DNA of 64,000 bases, from assembly GCA_910574715.1 (NCBI GenBank), contig CAJTCH010000013.1, positions 1 through 64,000 on the forward strand, written 5' to 3'. Below are positions 9,431 through 17,888 of this stretch, piece by piece (within the stretch, counting starts at the first letter, position 1; each line of letters opens with the position of its first letter). This DNA is from Lachnospiraceae bacterium (GTDB lineage Bacteria > Bacillota > Clostridia > Lachnospirales > Lachnospiraceae). Below the pieces are notes generated by a model. The model was given only the letters and a program-made list of their open reading frames with translations. It was not told the origin of the DNA and ran no database searches. The position numbers were made by a program, and so were the translations under genes.

Positions 9431-10102
9431 TTATTCTTTCTGTTCTCTCCCTAAACTTTTGCAATACTCAATAAAACTTTCCATCGTAGCGGATGTAACT
9501 GAACTGATTCCCTCATGCTTTATAACTGTTTTTACAGTGGCTAATATTATTTTTGCATCGCCAAAAAATGTGATTCTCTCAGTATAATCCACATCCATTT
9601 GAAACTTTTCATCCCAACTGACTGCATTTCGCCCATGGGCTTGTGCATACCCTGTCAATCCTGGCCGCACAAAATGTCTCTTGTGTTGTTCTTCTGAATA
9701 CCATGGAAGATATTTTACAAGGAGCGGACGTGGCCCTACTACCGCCATATCGCCTTTTATAATATTAATTAACTCCGGCAACTCATCGATAGATGCAGCT
9801 CTAATTACCTTTCCCACTTTCGTCAATCTCTTTTCATCAGGTAAGAGATTTCCTTCTGTATCTTTTTCATTAGTCATGGATCTAAACTTATAAAGCCGAA
9901 ATATTCTTTCCTTTCCAGTTTTGGGGTCTATTAGCCCTGGACGCTCTTGTGAAAAAAATACCGGAGATCCAATTTTAATTTTTACAATCAGTGCGGTAAT
10001 CCCAATTATTGGAGAAAACACAATCAAAGCAACTAACGCTAAAAAGCAATCTAATGGACGCTTTACATATCTTTCATATGGTCCATAACATTTATGTTCC
10101 AT
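9431..10102 (-). CDS. Undecaprenyl-phosphate sugar-1-phosphate transferase (initiating)
   Basis: A 223-residue bacterial sugar transferase. It has one N-terminal membrane segment (LDCFLALVALIVFSPIIGIT), then the conserved PVFFSQERPGL, FRLYKFRSM, TKVGKVIRAASIDELPELI and NIIKGDMAVVGPRPLL blocks of the PglC/WbaP catalytic core, with the Asp-Glu pair at SIDELPE. It moves a sugar-1-phosphate from a UDP-sugar to undecaprenyl phosphate and so starts the glycan repeat. Together with the upstream aminotransferase and the PglF-type dehydratase, the first sugar may be a bacillosamine-like amino sugar, which is inference. Confidence 0.94.
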   Translation of the reverse strand: MEHKCYGPYERYVKRPLDCFLALVALIVFSPIIGITALIVKIKIGSPVFFSQERPGLIDPKTGKERIFRLYKFRSMTNEKDTEGNLLPDEKRLTKVGKVIRAASIDELPELINIIKGDMAVVGPRPLLVKYLPWYSEEQHKRHFVRPGLTGYAQAHGRNAVSWDEKFQMDVDYTERITFFGDAKIILATVKTVIKHEGISSVTSATMESFIEYCKSLGREQKE

Positions 10103-10131
10103 AAACTCGACTTCTCCCCTATCATCTAAAC

Positions 10132-11418
10132 TTACTCAAAACACGCTCTGATTACTTTAATAATCTGATCCTGTTGCTCCAGTGTCATCTTGTTATCACT
10201 TGGCAGGCATAATCCTCTTTCAAAGATGTCCATTCCAACATCTACAGCCTTTTCGTCAATATAGGCATTAGTCATTGCCCTGCCGTTACCCCTGTGAGTA
10301 ATAAACCCATTCAGTCTAAAGATTGGCTGCATATGCATCGGCTTCCAGATTGGCCTTCCCTCAGCGTTAATGGACGCAATCGCTTCCAGAATCTCTGTAG
10401 GGCAGGATTTCCCTGCTTCCTTCACATAGCAGACGTCCCGTTCACCTCTTACCTGTTTACACATAGCGTCAGAATCTATGATCAGACAGCTGAGCCAGAA
10501 GTTAGGTTCACTCATTTCTACATCATATGGATTCATAGATACCGGAATATCTCTAAGTCCCTCTTTATATCTCTCATAAATCGCCTTCTTCTGTGCAATA
10601 TGCTCTTCTAGATGTGGATACTGACCTCTTACAACACCAGCAATCACATTGGACATCCGGTAGTTGTATCCCAACTCTTCATGCTGGTACCAAGCAGTAT
10701 TTTCTCTAGCCTGTGTTGACCATTTACGGACCTTATTTGCAGCATCCAGACTATCTGTCAACAGCATTCCGCCTGCAGATCCAGTAATAATTTTGTTGCC
10801 ATTAAAACTGATGCAGTTATACTTTCCAAATACGCCGGTTTGGATTCCTTTATAGGATGCTCCTAGTGATTCTGCAGCATCTTCTATAATCATTGCACCA
10901 TGCTTTTCACACACAGCCTTCAATTCATCAATCTTTCCAGGTGTACCATACAGATGCGCCATAACAATCAGTTTCACTTCCGGATAGATCTCAAATGCCT
11001 TTTCCAGAGCAACAGGATCCATATTCCAGGTTTCCTCTTCTGTATCAATAAATACCGGAATACCTCCCTCATAAACGATCGGATTCACTGTCGCATCAAA
11101 TGTCATATCACTGGCGAATACTCTTTTGCCTTCCAATGTACCATGCCCTACATCTGGTTGACCATAGAGATTCTGCCCCGCCAACTTCATGGCCATGTGC
11201 AAAGCCGCCGTACCCGTAGAAAGTGCAACTGCGTACTTGCACCCAATCTTCTCACAGGTTATTTTCTCGATTTCAGTAATATTCTTTCCTATTGTAGACA
11301 TCCAGTTTGTTTTATATGCTTCGGTAATATAATCAAGTTCTTCTCCGTGCGTAGTCGGAGAAGAGAGCCATACCTTATTTTCAAATGACTCAAAACTATT
11401 GAATTTATTAAATGCCAT
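10132..11418 (-). CDS. DegT/DnrJ/EryC1/StrS family aminotransferase
   Basis: A 428-residue PLP enzyme. STGTAALHMAMKLAG binds the cofactor phosphate, IIEDAAESLGASYKG carries the conserved Asp, and SFNGNKIITGSAGGML carries the catalytic Lys. These enzymes convert a 4-keto sugar nucleotide to the amino sugar. A UDP-GlcNAc 4,6-dehydratase-like gene lies about 3 kb upstream and is the obvious source of the 4-keto substrate (PglE-like step). It is the first gene after a 767-base untranslated stretch. It starts at ATG 11418 behind GGCGGA. Confidence 0.93.
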   Translation of the reverse strand: MAFNKFNSFESFENKVWLSSPTTHGEELDYITEAYKTNWMSTIGKNITEIEKITCEKIGCKYAVALSTGTAALHMAMKLAGQNLYGQPDVGHGTLEGKRVFASDMTFDATVNPIVYEGGIPVFIDTEEETWNMDPVALEKAFEIYPEVKLIVMAHLYGTPGKIDELKAVCEKHGAMIIEDAAESLGASYKGIQTGVFGKYNCISFNGNKIITGSAGGMLLTDSLDAANKVRKWSTQARENTAWYQHEELGYNYRMSNVIAGVVRGQYPHLEEHIAQKKAIYERYKEGLRDIPVSMNPYDVEMSEPNFWLSCLIIDSDAMCKQVRGERDVCYVKEAGKSCPTEILEAIASINAEGRPIWKPMHMQPIFRLNGFITHRGNGRAMTNAYIDEKAVDVGMDIFERGLCLPSDNKMTLEQQDQIIKVIRACFE

Positions 11419-12185
11419 AACTGTGTCTATCCGCCTTTCTGGTTCCGTTTCGTCTTCAAAGCGTTATCGAACCATTCTTTAACAAGTATATATACTTAAG
11501 CAATACTTCTCTTTTAAAAATTTCTGCAAAAGTTGTCTTTGACTGAGACCTAATCTGCCAGAATGTCAAGTAGGGAACAAACTAAGCATACCACTTACAT
11601 CAGTAGACTATTTGATTCCTGCACAACACCCATCAAGCTTCATAATAGTTATCTGCTTTGATTGTTCCTGCTGTACAGGGAAATTCCAACAACTCCCTAT
11701 ATTGTCGATTTGCCAGCTAATTACTAATCGTCAGTTATCTATATCTACTCCCCTGACCCAAGTAATTCACAGACTGTAATCTGCTTTGCCAAGATAAGAA
11801 CTAGTACAGCATTGCGTAATTAGCAGTGAATTCTGCACTCGCTATCTGTGACAGCTGCACGCCTCCAATCCTAGACGTAGCCCGCTACGCCGTCGGCTTG
11901 TAGACGCACATCTGACGCAGATATCAAGCACATTATCCACTGTTAATTATGCAATGATGTACTAGAACCAATTTCATGTACAATGGAAGAAGAATTGCAA
12001 GTTCTCTAAAATATAAAATCACATCAATAAATCGTTTCGGGTATTTCTCGTATATCCCTATTTTTCAATCTTACCTCCGCAAGCAACAACTTTCCTTCTT
12101 CCTCAGCAAGCACTATCCTGAACATACAAAAAACAGCACTGCTGAAACAGATTGAAGCTGATATCAATATAAAAAAGTTTCATCT
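11419..12185. other. 767-base gene-free stretch with structured repeat
   Basis: No convincing coding frame is present on either strand. The stretch sits between the CpsC-like gene and the aminotransferase and would be a long internal leader of the capsule operon. It contains a 172-base element closed by long inverted repeats (11799-11829 with 11940-11970; annotated separately) and a smaller inverted repeat around 11667-11683 (TTCCTG with CAGGGAA). Because a LoaP-type antiterminator is encoded just upstream, the stretch is a natural place for terminators or RNA signals that LoaP acts on; I see no classic hairpin plus U-run in it. Confidence 0.6.
11799..11970 (+). repeat. 172-base inverted-repeat element, folded RNA or DNA switch
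   Basis: The left arm at 11799-11829 and the reverse complement of the right arm at 11940-11970 agree at 26 of 31 positions (shared CTAGTACA, CATTGC, TAATTA, CAGTG). Two of the differences become G-U pairs if the plus strand is transcribed, which keeps the stem. Inside the arms lie smaller hairpins: CTGT-G-ACAG (11847-11855), CGTAGC-CC-GCTACG (11877-11890), GCC-GTC-GGC (11890-11898) and ATCTG-ACG-CAGAT (11911-11923). It could be a structured RNA, an invertible segment or a small transposon remnant. I do not recognise it. Confidence 0.55.
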
Positions 12186-13001
12186 TCAACATACAATAGT
12201 CCCTATAATTTTAATATTTCTATTATCTACTAACTTCTTTTCTTCCTTAATAAGTTTTTCACATGTCTCCCCCACCTTCTCCACAAACAAAACCCCTTCA
12301 TAATACTCCAACTTCTTAAGTGCCGCCGCATGAAACACAATCTGTCTATACGGAGAAAATGTAACGTCCTCTATCTCTTCCGCAAGCCATTCACATATTT
12401 CCATCACATCATCACTCGCAACAGTCCCAGCAATCATGACCCGTTTTATCTTTTCTTCAGAGTTTCTATGAATCGCGCTCTGCACATTAACCGCAGCAAT
12501 TTTTATCTGCTCATTCCTTGGAATCTTCGCATAAGGTCCCTCTTCTAACCGGCAGATCCACCGGTCTACAAACCCAAATATCTTCCTCTTCGTTTCTTTT
12601 TTCCGAATTACCCCCAACAACGGCACACCAAACTTTTTCTGGAAATTCCTCTCACTATGCAATTTCCCACTCATGACATAGTTCATACAAAATAGCAAAC
12701 ATATTAAACATATCCCGCCAACCATACCAACGATCGCAAACTTGACGGCCGAAGAAACCGGATCCTCAAATACGACTGGTTCACTCTCAACCGCTGTCTC
12801 CCCTTCTACCGGTTTTGCCATATCTTGCTTAATTTGTTCCTCTTTCTTCACCTGATTATCTTCAATCGTAGCCTGATATTTATATACTCCCGCAAGAATA
12901 GCGAAAAGCACCATACCTACAACGATCCATCTCCATCTTTTCAGGCAATAAAACATCAGATCAATCAGATCAATCTCATTAACTTCCTGATATTCCTCCA
13001 T
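12186..13001 (-). CDS. CpsC/Wzz-like chain-length or kinase-modulator protein
   Basis: A 271-residue protein with two membrane segments, WIVVGMVLFAILAGVYKY near residues 25-42 and VKFAIVGMVGGICLICLLFC near residues 85-104, and an N-terminal EIDLIDLMFYCLKRW stretch typical of Wzz/CpsC proteins. The outside loop between them is only about 40 residues, much shorter than usual. The cytoplasmic C-terminal part keeps LLGVIRKKE and ends in a degenerate nucleotide-binding-like region without a P-loop. It probably sets glycan chain length. The start is ATG 13001, with GGGAGAGGAG upstream. Confidence 0.75.
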   Translation of the reverse strand: MEEYQEVNEIDLIDLMFYCLKRWRWIVVGMVLFAILAGVYKYQATIEDNQVKKEEQIKQDMAKPVEGETAVESEPVVFEDPVSSAVKFAIVGMVGGICLICLLFCMNYVMSGKLHSERNFQKKFGVPLLGVIRKKETKRKIFGFVDRWICRLEEGPYAKIPRNEQIKIAAVNVQSAIHRNSEEKIKRVMIAGTVASDDVMEICEWLAEEIEDVTFSPYRQIVFHAAALKKLEYYEGVLFVEKVGETCEKLIKEEKKLVDNRNIKIIGTIVC

Positions 13002-13045
13002 CGGCAAATTCTCCTCTCCCAATTTAAAAGCGAAGATATAACCTT

Positions 13046-13552
13046 CTATATCTTCGCTACAATCTCCAATCCTACCTGTATCTTCTGCACCCTGCCGAAC
13101 ATTGGCATCTCTAAAAATGCTCGACGCTTATGGCGATCGATCTTCTTTATATATCCTTCTTTCCCCTGCAAAGGCCCAGACATCACTACTACTCTTGAAT
13201 TTTCAATAATCCCTTCTGATACAGCAACAACTTGCTCCTCTCCTCCAAATGATTTAAGAAAATGTACTTCTTCCTTCGTGAGAGGAACTACCTGATCACC
13301 TGTTTTCAGGAGTTTTGTAAGTCCTGTAACTTGCCGCAGATTCGAATACAGTCTTACGACCTCCTGAGAATCTAAAAATACATATCCAGGGAATAAAATC
13401 TTCCTCTGTGTCGTCCATTCTCCTTTTATATTCCGTTTTTCTTCATAATAAGGGATAAAACAATCCTCCAGCACTTCCGAAGATATATCTTTCTGACACT
13501 GCAGCTGAATATTCTCTTCTGAACCGGTGCGCACCTGCATCACGTACCACAT
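13046..13552 (-). CDS. loaP: LoaP-like NusG paralog, transcription antiterminator
   Basis: A 168-residue protein with an NGN domain (WYVMQVRTGSEENI, then KILFPGYVFLD around residues 50-60) and a C-terminal KOW domain (VVVMSGPLQGKEGYIKKIDR around residues 118-137). This is the NusG architecture, but outside the normal secE-nusG context and placed before a polysaccharide operon, as known for LoaP/RfaH-type specialised regulators. LoaP binds RNA polymerase and an RNA hairpin in the leader of its target operon and lets transcription pass terminators. I chose ATG 13552 because AAGGAG lies six bases upstream. The gene has a long structured leader that may be part of its own control. Confidence 0.87.
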   Translation of the reverse strand: MWYVMQVRTGSEENIQLQCQKDISSEVLEDCFIPYYEEKRNIKGEWTTQRKILFPGYVFLDSQEVVRLYSNLRQVTGLTKLLKTGDQVVPLTKEEVHFLKSFGGEEQVVAVSEGIIENSRVVVMSGPLQGKEGYIKKIDRHKRRAFLEMPMFGRVQKIQVGLEIVAKI

Positions 13553-13752
13553 AGCCTTCTCCTTATCTTTACTCCTACCAATATCAAAATTAGAAGGACA
13601 TCCCACACATCCATACATACGGTTAAAACATTTGACTTCTTCCTGTCTGCTGCAGATCGTGCAATGTCCGATTTATCAAATTACTTTACAAATCTAAAAA
13701 ATGTACATATCTATATTTAATCTTAAAAATAAGCCTCTAATAAAATATAGAC

Positions 13753-13815
13753 TTACTAAAATAACACTCCACAACCTCAAATTCCTTCAAGGTTATGGAG
13801 TGCTGTTTTAGTAAA
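13753..13815 (-). terminator. Strong hairpin in loaP leader, probable conditional terminator
   Basis: The arms at 13753-13777 and 13789-13815 pair over about 25 bases (ACTCCATAACCTT with AGGTTGTGGAGT on the minus strand), with the wobble pairs formed in minus-strand RNA. After the hairpin the RNA continues in AU-rich sequence (TTTTAG within the arm, then AAGTCTATATTTTATT), not a clean U-run. It lies between the promoter at 14042-14070 and loaP, so stopping here would keep loaP off. Confidence 0.55.
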
Positions 13816-14041
13816 TCTACATTCAAGCAATCAAATACCCGGCCCATTCAAAATGGGCAAGCTTCGCCATTCCGTCTCTAAATCAGGCGGATTACTAATT
13901 CTCTCATGACAACTTAAATTTCCAAACGCGGCGAAGCGACGATTTGGAAACCCAAGAATTTTTCATATAATTTTAACCTATACTCTAATACAAATAATCT
14001 AAATCAAATAACCAATTTGTTCAATCAGTTACTTCTATAAT

Positions 14042-14070
14042 AAAATAGCCTATTTACATCAATTTGTCAA
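14042..14070 (-). promoter_or_regulatory. Sigma-A promoter of loaP operon
   Basis: On the minus strand, TTGACA (14065-14070), 17 bases, then TATTTT (14042-14047). The same TTGACA-N17-TATTTTAT arrangement occurs before the LCP gene (17728-17756), so both halves of the capsule locus share a promoter type. Confidence 0.6.
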
Positions 14071-14187
14071 GCTATTTCATCCATCCTGCCGCTGGCAATA
14101 ACTCTCACCTTTGCCTGAATCTTACTGCTGTTACTACTCTCTGTATTGTAACGATATATCTGTTACGCTGCACATTATATCGTGCAA

Positions 14188-16050
14188 TTACACCTGCCTC
14201 TTCCACTGATAAGTCGGCACAATCTCAGCCACGATCTCCTTAATCTTCTCCGACTCATGCTCACTGGCCTCATCCAACAGCTTGAGCTTCTCCTCGAACC
14301 AATCGTCATCCATCTCAATCGGATGCCCGATATGGATCAGCTCATTCGCCGTATCCTGCAAACCTTCCTCGCTCATCAGAAGCTCCTCAAACAGCTTCTC
14401 GCCAGGTCTAAGCCCCGTATATACGATCGGAATATCAATATCCGGCGTATAACCCGACAGACGGATCAGATTACGCGCCATATCGTCGATCCGGACAGGC
14501 TCGCCCATATCCAGGATGAAGATCTCCCCGCCCTTGGCATAATAAGACGCCTGCAGCACCAGAGACACCGCCTCCGGAATCGTCATGAAGTACCGGATGA
14601 TATCCTTATCCGTGACAGTAACCGGACCGCCCTCAGCGATCTGCTTCTTGAACAGCGGAATCACACTCCCATTGCTGCCCAGAACGTTGCCGAACCGGAC
14701 CGCCACAAAATCCGTCTCACACTTACGGTCCATCATCTGGATCACCATCTCACAGAGACGCTTGGAAGCTCCCATAATATTCGTCGGGTTCACGGCCTTA
14801 TCCGTAGAAATGAATACGAACTTCCTGACTCCAACTCGTGCTGCCGCTTTGGCAGTCTTATAAGTACCGATGACATTATTCTTGATAGCCTCATTCGGAC
14901 TCTCCTCCATTAGCGGTACATGCTTATGAGCCGCCGCATGGTAGATAATATCCGGCTCATATGTATCCATCACCCAATTGATCCGGTTCGTGTTCCGCAC
15001 AGAGCCGATCAGGGCGATGACCTCAAGATTTCTATGAGTACGCTTAAGCTCCTGCTGAATCTCATAAGCGTTATTTTCATATATATCAAATATGATCAGA
15101 CGCTTCGGCCTTGCCTTCGCGATCTGCCGGCATAACTCGCTTCCGATAGAACCGCCGCCCCCGGTAACCATAACAACCTGATTCCTGATCGCCGCCAGGA
15201 TCTCATCATTATTAACCTTAACCTGCGCCCGGCCAAGCAAGTCTGTAATCTCCACGTCGCGGACTCTGCTGACGCTTACCTCTCCATTGATGAGCTGCGC
15301 CACACTTGGAACCGTCTGAAGCTTACAGTTCGTCTCCTTACAGATATTCAAGATATCCTTCCGATTCTTCCCGGTTGTCGCCGGAATCGCGTAAATGATA
15401 TGATTGATCCTGTACTTCTTTACCATCTCCAGAATATCATACCGGTTACCTACGATCGGAATTCCCTCCAGGACTCTGCCCAGCTTATTCGGATTATCGT
15501 CAATTACACAGCATACCTTGGTGTGGACTCTCTTGCCGTTGGTCAGTTCCTTGATTAGAACCTGTCCTGCAGCGCCGCCGCCGACCATCATAATCCGATC
15601 CGTCTCATCCGCATCCCCATCACTTTTTATCAGATAGAATCTGAAGATCCGATAAGAAAAACGAAGAAACGTCGTAAGCCCGAAGCTTAACATATATCCA
15701 ACGAAATAATAGGCCTTCGGCATCCTAAGATGCATAAATAACGCTCCGGCAACATATACCAACGCCAGAATCATATATGCCATCACGCTCATCTGAATCT
15801 CAGCAATACTCGCCAAACTCCAAACACTGTGATAGAGCTTGCATACATAGAAGATTACGATCGTCGACGCGATCCAGAAAGGCATCGACCACAGATATCC
15901 CTGGATATACATGCCCGGAACATTGGTGTACTTGAAATCAAACCGGGCTACCAATGCAACCGCATAGGAAAACATGATAATCAGAGCGTCAATGAATGCA
16001 ACCATCACGGCCTTATGAACCCAGGTCAATTCAAACTCATGTTTACTCAT
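14188..16050 (-). CDS. Membrane UDP-N-acetylhexosamine 4,6-dehydratase (PglF/CapD/WbpM type)
   Basis: A 620-residue protein. Four membrane segments span residues 10-125, a first Rossmann-like domain (MMVGGGAAGQVLIKEL) spans about 150-270, and a catalytic extended-SDR domain starts at VMVTGGGGSIGSELCRQIAKA near residue 293. The family signature FISTDKAVNPTNIMGASKR follows, where the usual Tyr-x-x-x-Lys Tyr is replaced by Met as in this family. It converts UDP-GlcNAc to the 4-keto-6-deoxy sugar, the substrate for the DegT aminotransferase. The codon and base composition is less AT-rich than the downstream cassette. Its start overlaps the stop of a 41-residue membrane peptide gene. Confidence 0.93.
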   Translation of the reverse strand: MSKHEFELTWVHKAVMVAFIDALIIMFSYAVALVARFDFKYTNVPGMYIQGYLWSMPFWIASTIVIFYVCKLYHSVWSLASIAEIQMSVMAYMILALVYVAGALFMHLRMPKAYYFVGYMLSFGLTTFLRFSYRIFRFYLIKSDGDADETDRIMMVGGGAAGQVLIKELTNGKRVHTKVCCVIDDNPNKLGRVLEGIPIVGNRYDILEMVKKYRINHIIYAIPATTGKNRKDILNICKETNCKLQTVPSVAQLINGEVSVSRVRDVEITDLLGRAQVKVNNDEILAAIRNQVVMVTGGGGSIGSELCRQIAKARPKRLIIFDIYENNAYEIQQELKRTHRNLEVIALIGSVRNTNRINWVMDTYEPDIIYHAAAHKHVPLMEESPNEAIKNNVIGTYKTAKAAARVGVRKFVFISTDKAVNPTNIMGASKRLCEMVIQMMDRKCETDFVAVRFGNVLGSNGSVIPLFKKQIAEGGPVTVTDKDIIRYFMTIPEAVSLVLQASYYAKGGEIFILDMGEPVRIDDMARNLIRLSGYTPDIDIPIVYTGLRPGEKLFEELLMSEEGLQDTANELIHIGHPIEMDDDWFEEKLKLLDEASEHESEKIKEIVAEIVPTYQWKRQV

Positions 16051-16168
16051 ATTTTTTTACCAACCTACTTTTCCATGTTTTCTTATTCCTATATACGAAA
16101 ATAAATAACCCAATTGCGATCACTACGGCCGCCGCAATCACTGCTCGCTGTGGATCTACTATTAACAT
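16043..16168 (-). CDS. 41-residue single-pass membrane peptide, coupled to the dehydratase
   Basis: From ATG 16168, with GGGAG four to five bases upstream, a 41-codon frame encodes MLIVDPQRAVIAAAVVIAIG, further hydrophobic residues to about position 26, then a very basic tail (RNKKTWKSRLVKKYE). Its stop TAA lies inside the first codons of the dehydratase gene (TATGAGTAA), an eight-base overlap typical of translational coupling. I do not recognise a family. One membrane helix plus a positive cytosolic tail next to a membrane dehydratase suggests a small partner or translation-coupling peptide. Confidence 0.55.
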   Translation of the reverse strand: MLIVDPQRAVIAAAVVIAIGLFIFVYRNKKTWKSRLVKKYE

Positions 16169-16247
16169 ACTTCTCCCGCTCTCTTTCCTCGACTAATTTA
16201 CTGTAAGCGCTTGGCAAGATCCCCCTCGAACCCAGCGCCAAACAACA

Positions 16248-17660
16248 TCATTTTCCCTCTAAAACCAGCCTCATCTTCTCCGACAGCTCTGCGACCGCCA
16301 CATCATCCGGCCACATTACATATAGGGGCTGTGATCCAGATGAAAAACAGGTCTGCGTATCTCCTTTACCGCTGGCTGCCTGAGACTCGACATCCCAATC
16401 TCCGCCGTCTGATAACTGCATACTAATAAGCTGTGCCATCTCATCCTGCGTCATATTCGTCTCCACCGATTTGCTGATACTCGCCAGTATCTTATTCGCA
16501 CTGGCAAGAACCGCCGGCGAGGACGCCTTCTTGATAATCGCTGCAAGGACTGCCTCTTGATTCTTCCCCCGCTGGTTATCGCCGTCTGAGAAGCTGTAAC
16601 GCTCCCGTGAGAATGCAAGCGCCGCGTCGCCGTCCAGATGATTAATCCCCTCCGAGAAGCTATAGCCGCCCGCGCTGAACGCATATTCAGACTCTACATC
16701 CACACCGCCAAGCGCATCTACGATCTTGATCAGGGACGTGAAATTCACCTTTGCATAATAGGATAACTCAACCCCATAGAGATTCTCCAAAGCCGCCATA
16801 GACCGATCGACTCCGTAGATACCTGCATGGGTCAATTTGTCTCTGCGTTCCCCTGATATCCCAGGAATCGTCACGTAATAATCTCTTGGTGTCGTTGTCA
16901 GAAGAATCTTCTTCGTATCCGGATTCACATTCATAATGATATTGACGTCGCTCCGGCTGGTCGTCGTGATCGCTCCCGAGACATCAATCCCGCTGATATA
17001 TACATTGAAGGGCTTATTCACACTCCTGCCCGCCGTATCTACCTTCGTCCTGATCTCAAAATGATCCAGAACCTTCACTCTCTCCGAGTATCCCTCTATG
17101 GATTCTTCCAATACTCCTGTAAATGCTTCGTTATATACAGCCGCTTGAATCTCACCGTTAAGAAGCGCCGCCGCCTCACTCTGAACTGTATCATACTCAA
17201 GAAGCGATATCTCCTGTCCTACACGCGATCTGATCTCACTCAGCATCTTCTCCGTATTCTCCTGGTCCGCATAAGTCTGCCTGCCGAACACATAGTCCTT
17301 CGCATCCATAAGATTCTCTGCAGGGTCGTCTATTCTGACAACTACCAGCATATTATCAATCTTATAAGTCGCTCCGCCGACATTGGCAAGCATCGAGTTC
17401 GCCGACATGAATATCGTCGCTCCTTTGGCTGCTACCGCCATAAACAGGACGCTCAAGATCATCCCCAGAAGATTCGTCCCAAGACTATCTGAGACCTGCA
17501 TCACATACGCAGCTATAAGCAGAACAAATACGATTCCCACTATGACAGCAAGCATCTTCATCGGAATCATACCGGTGCTCCACAGGCTGATCACAAGCCA
17601 TGCAGACATCAGAAGCTGCAATAATATAATGAATTTACCTATGATACCTATGTGTCTCAA
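16248..17660 (-). CDS. LytR-CpsA-Psr (LCP) family glycopolymer transferase
   Basis: A 470-residue protein. Three membrane segments lie within residues 5-85 and an extracellular accessory region follows. The LCP domain starts at about residue 215: FNVYISGIDVSG, RSDVNIIMNVNPDTKKILL, TTPRDYYVTIPG with the conserved Arg, then LTHAGIYGVDRSMAALENL and ALAFSRERYSFSDGDNQRGKN. LCP enzymes attach lipid-linked glycopolymers to peptidoglycan on the outer face of the membrane. It starts with TTG at 17660, behind AAGGAG ten bases away. As the first gene after a TTGACA promoter it heads the capsule locus. Confidence 0.93.
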   Translation of the reverse strand: MRHIGIIGKFIILLQLLMSAWLVISLWSTGMIPMKMLAVIVGIVFVLLIAAYVMQVSDSLGTNLLGMILSVLFMAVAAKGATIFMSANSMLANVGGATYKIDNMLVVVRIDDPAENLMDAKDYVFGRQTYADQENTEKMLSEIRSRVGQEISLLEYDTVQSEAAALLNGEIQAAVYNEAFTGVLEESIEGYSERVKVLDHFEIRTKVDTAGRSVNKPFNVYISGIDVSGAITTTSRSDVNIIMNVNPDTKKILLTTTPRDYYVTIPGISGERRDKLTHAGIYGVDRSMAALENLYGVELSYYAKVNFTSLIKIVDALGGVDVESEYAFSAGGYSFSEGINHLDGDAALAFSRERYSFSDGDNQRGKNQEAVLAAIIKKASSPAVLASANKILASISKSVETNMTQDEMAQLISMQLSDGGDWDVESQAASGKGDTQTCFSSGSQPLYVMWPDDVAVAELSEKMRLVLEGK

Positions 17661-17727
17661 GTAAACTTATCTCCTTCTTATAATAAGTATGTACACCCCT
17701 CACAGTCTGCTTATTCGTCTCTACTAT

Positions 17728-17756
17728 AAAATACCCTTATTGCGTGCTTTTGTCAA
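17728..17756 (-). promoter_or_regulatory. Sigma-A promoter for the LCP gene
   Basis: Minus strand: TTGACA (17751-17756), 17-base spacer, TATTTT (17728-17733), about 65 bases before the LCP start codon. Confidence 0.65.
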
Positions 17757-17831
17757 GGCATTTCGACAATCCCATACCTGCAAAAAACGCTTAATTTCTG
17801 GTAATTGCGCCTGGAATTTCCTCTATTAGTC

Positions 17832-17863
17832 AAAAAGGCGCACCCTTACTCTTAGAGTGCGCC
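17832..17863 (-). terminator. Terminator of the ribosomal protein cluster
   Basis: A GGCGCACTCT stem pairs with AGGGTGCGCC (17837-17863, one G-U pair) and is followed by TTTTT at 17832-17836, 26 bases past the rplQ stop on the minus strand. Confidence 0.9.
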
Positions 17864-17888
17864 ATAATCTTACAACATTTACCTTACA

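Larger units (their letters stand above)
13553..14187 (-). promoter_or_regulatory. Structured leader of the loaP operon
   Basis: This gene-free stretch holds a promoter at 14042-14070 and about 480 bases of untranslated leader before loaP. In leader order there is a long hairpin with TTTCCAAA/TTTGGAAA arms (13918-13951), a GCCCATT-CAA-AATGGGC hairpin (13842-13858), and a roughly 25-bp hairpin (13753-13815). Upstream of the promoter, two short palindromes lie next to the end of the dehydratase gene: GTAAC..GTTAC (14148-14166) and TGCAC..GTGCA (14169-14186). The layout is that of a regulated leader in which an antiterminator would act. Confidence 0.6.

Noticed and set aside
11560..11760. Transposase or retron remnant in the gap before the aminotransferase
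   Set aside because: Short translated pieces show no recognisable transposase or reverse transcriptase motif; I can only call it unexplained non-coding sequence.
14182..14913. Long plus-strand reading frame (243 codons) opposite the dehydratase gene
   Set aside because: It is antisense to a strongly conserved gene, has a Leu/His/Arg-rich composition typical of reversed coding sequence and no ribosome binding site.
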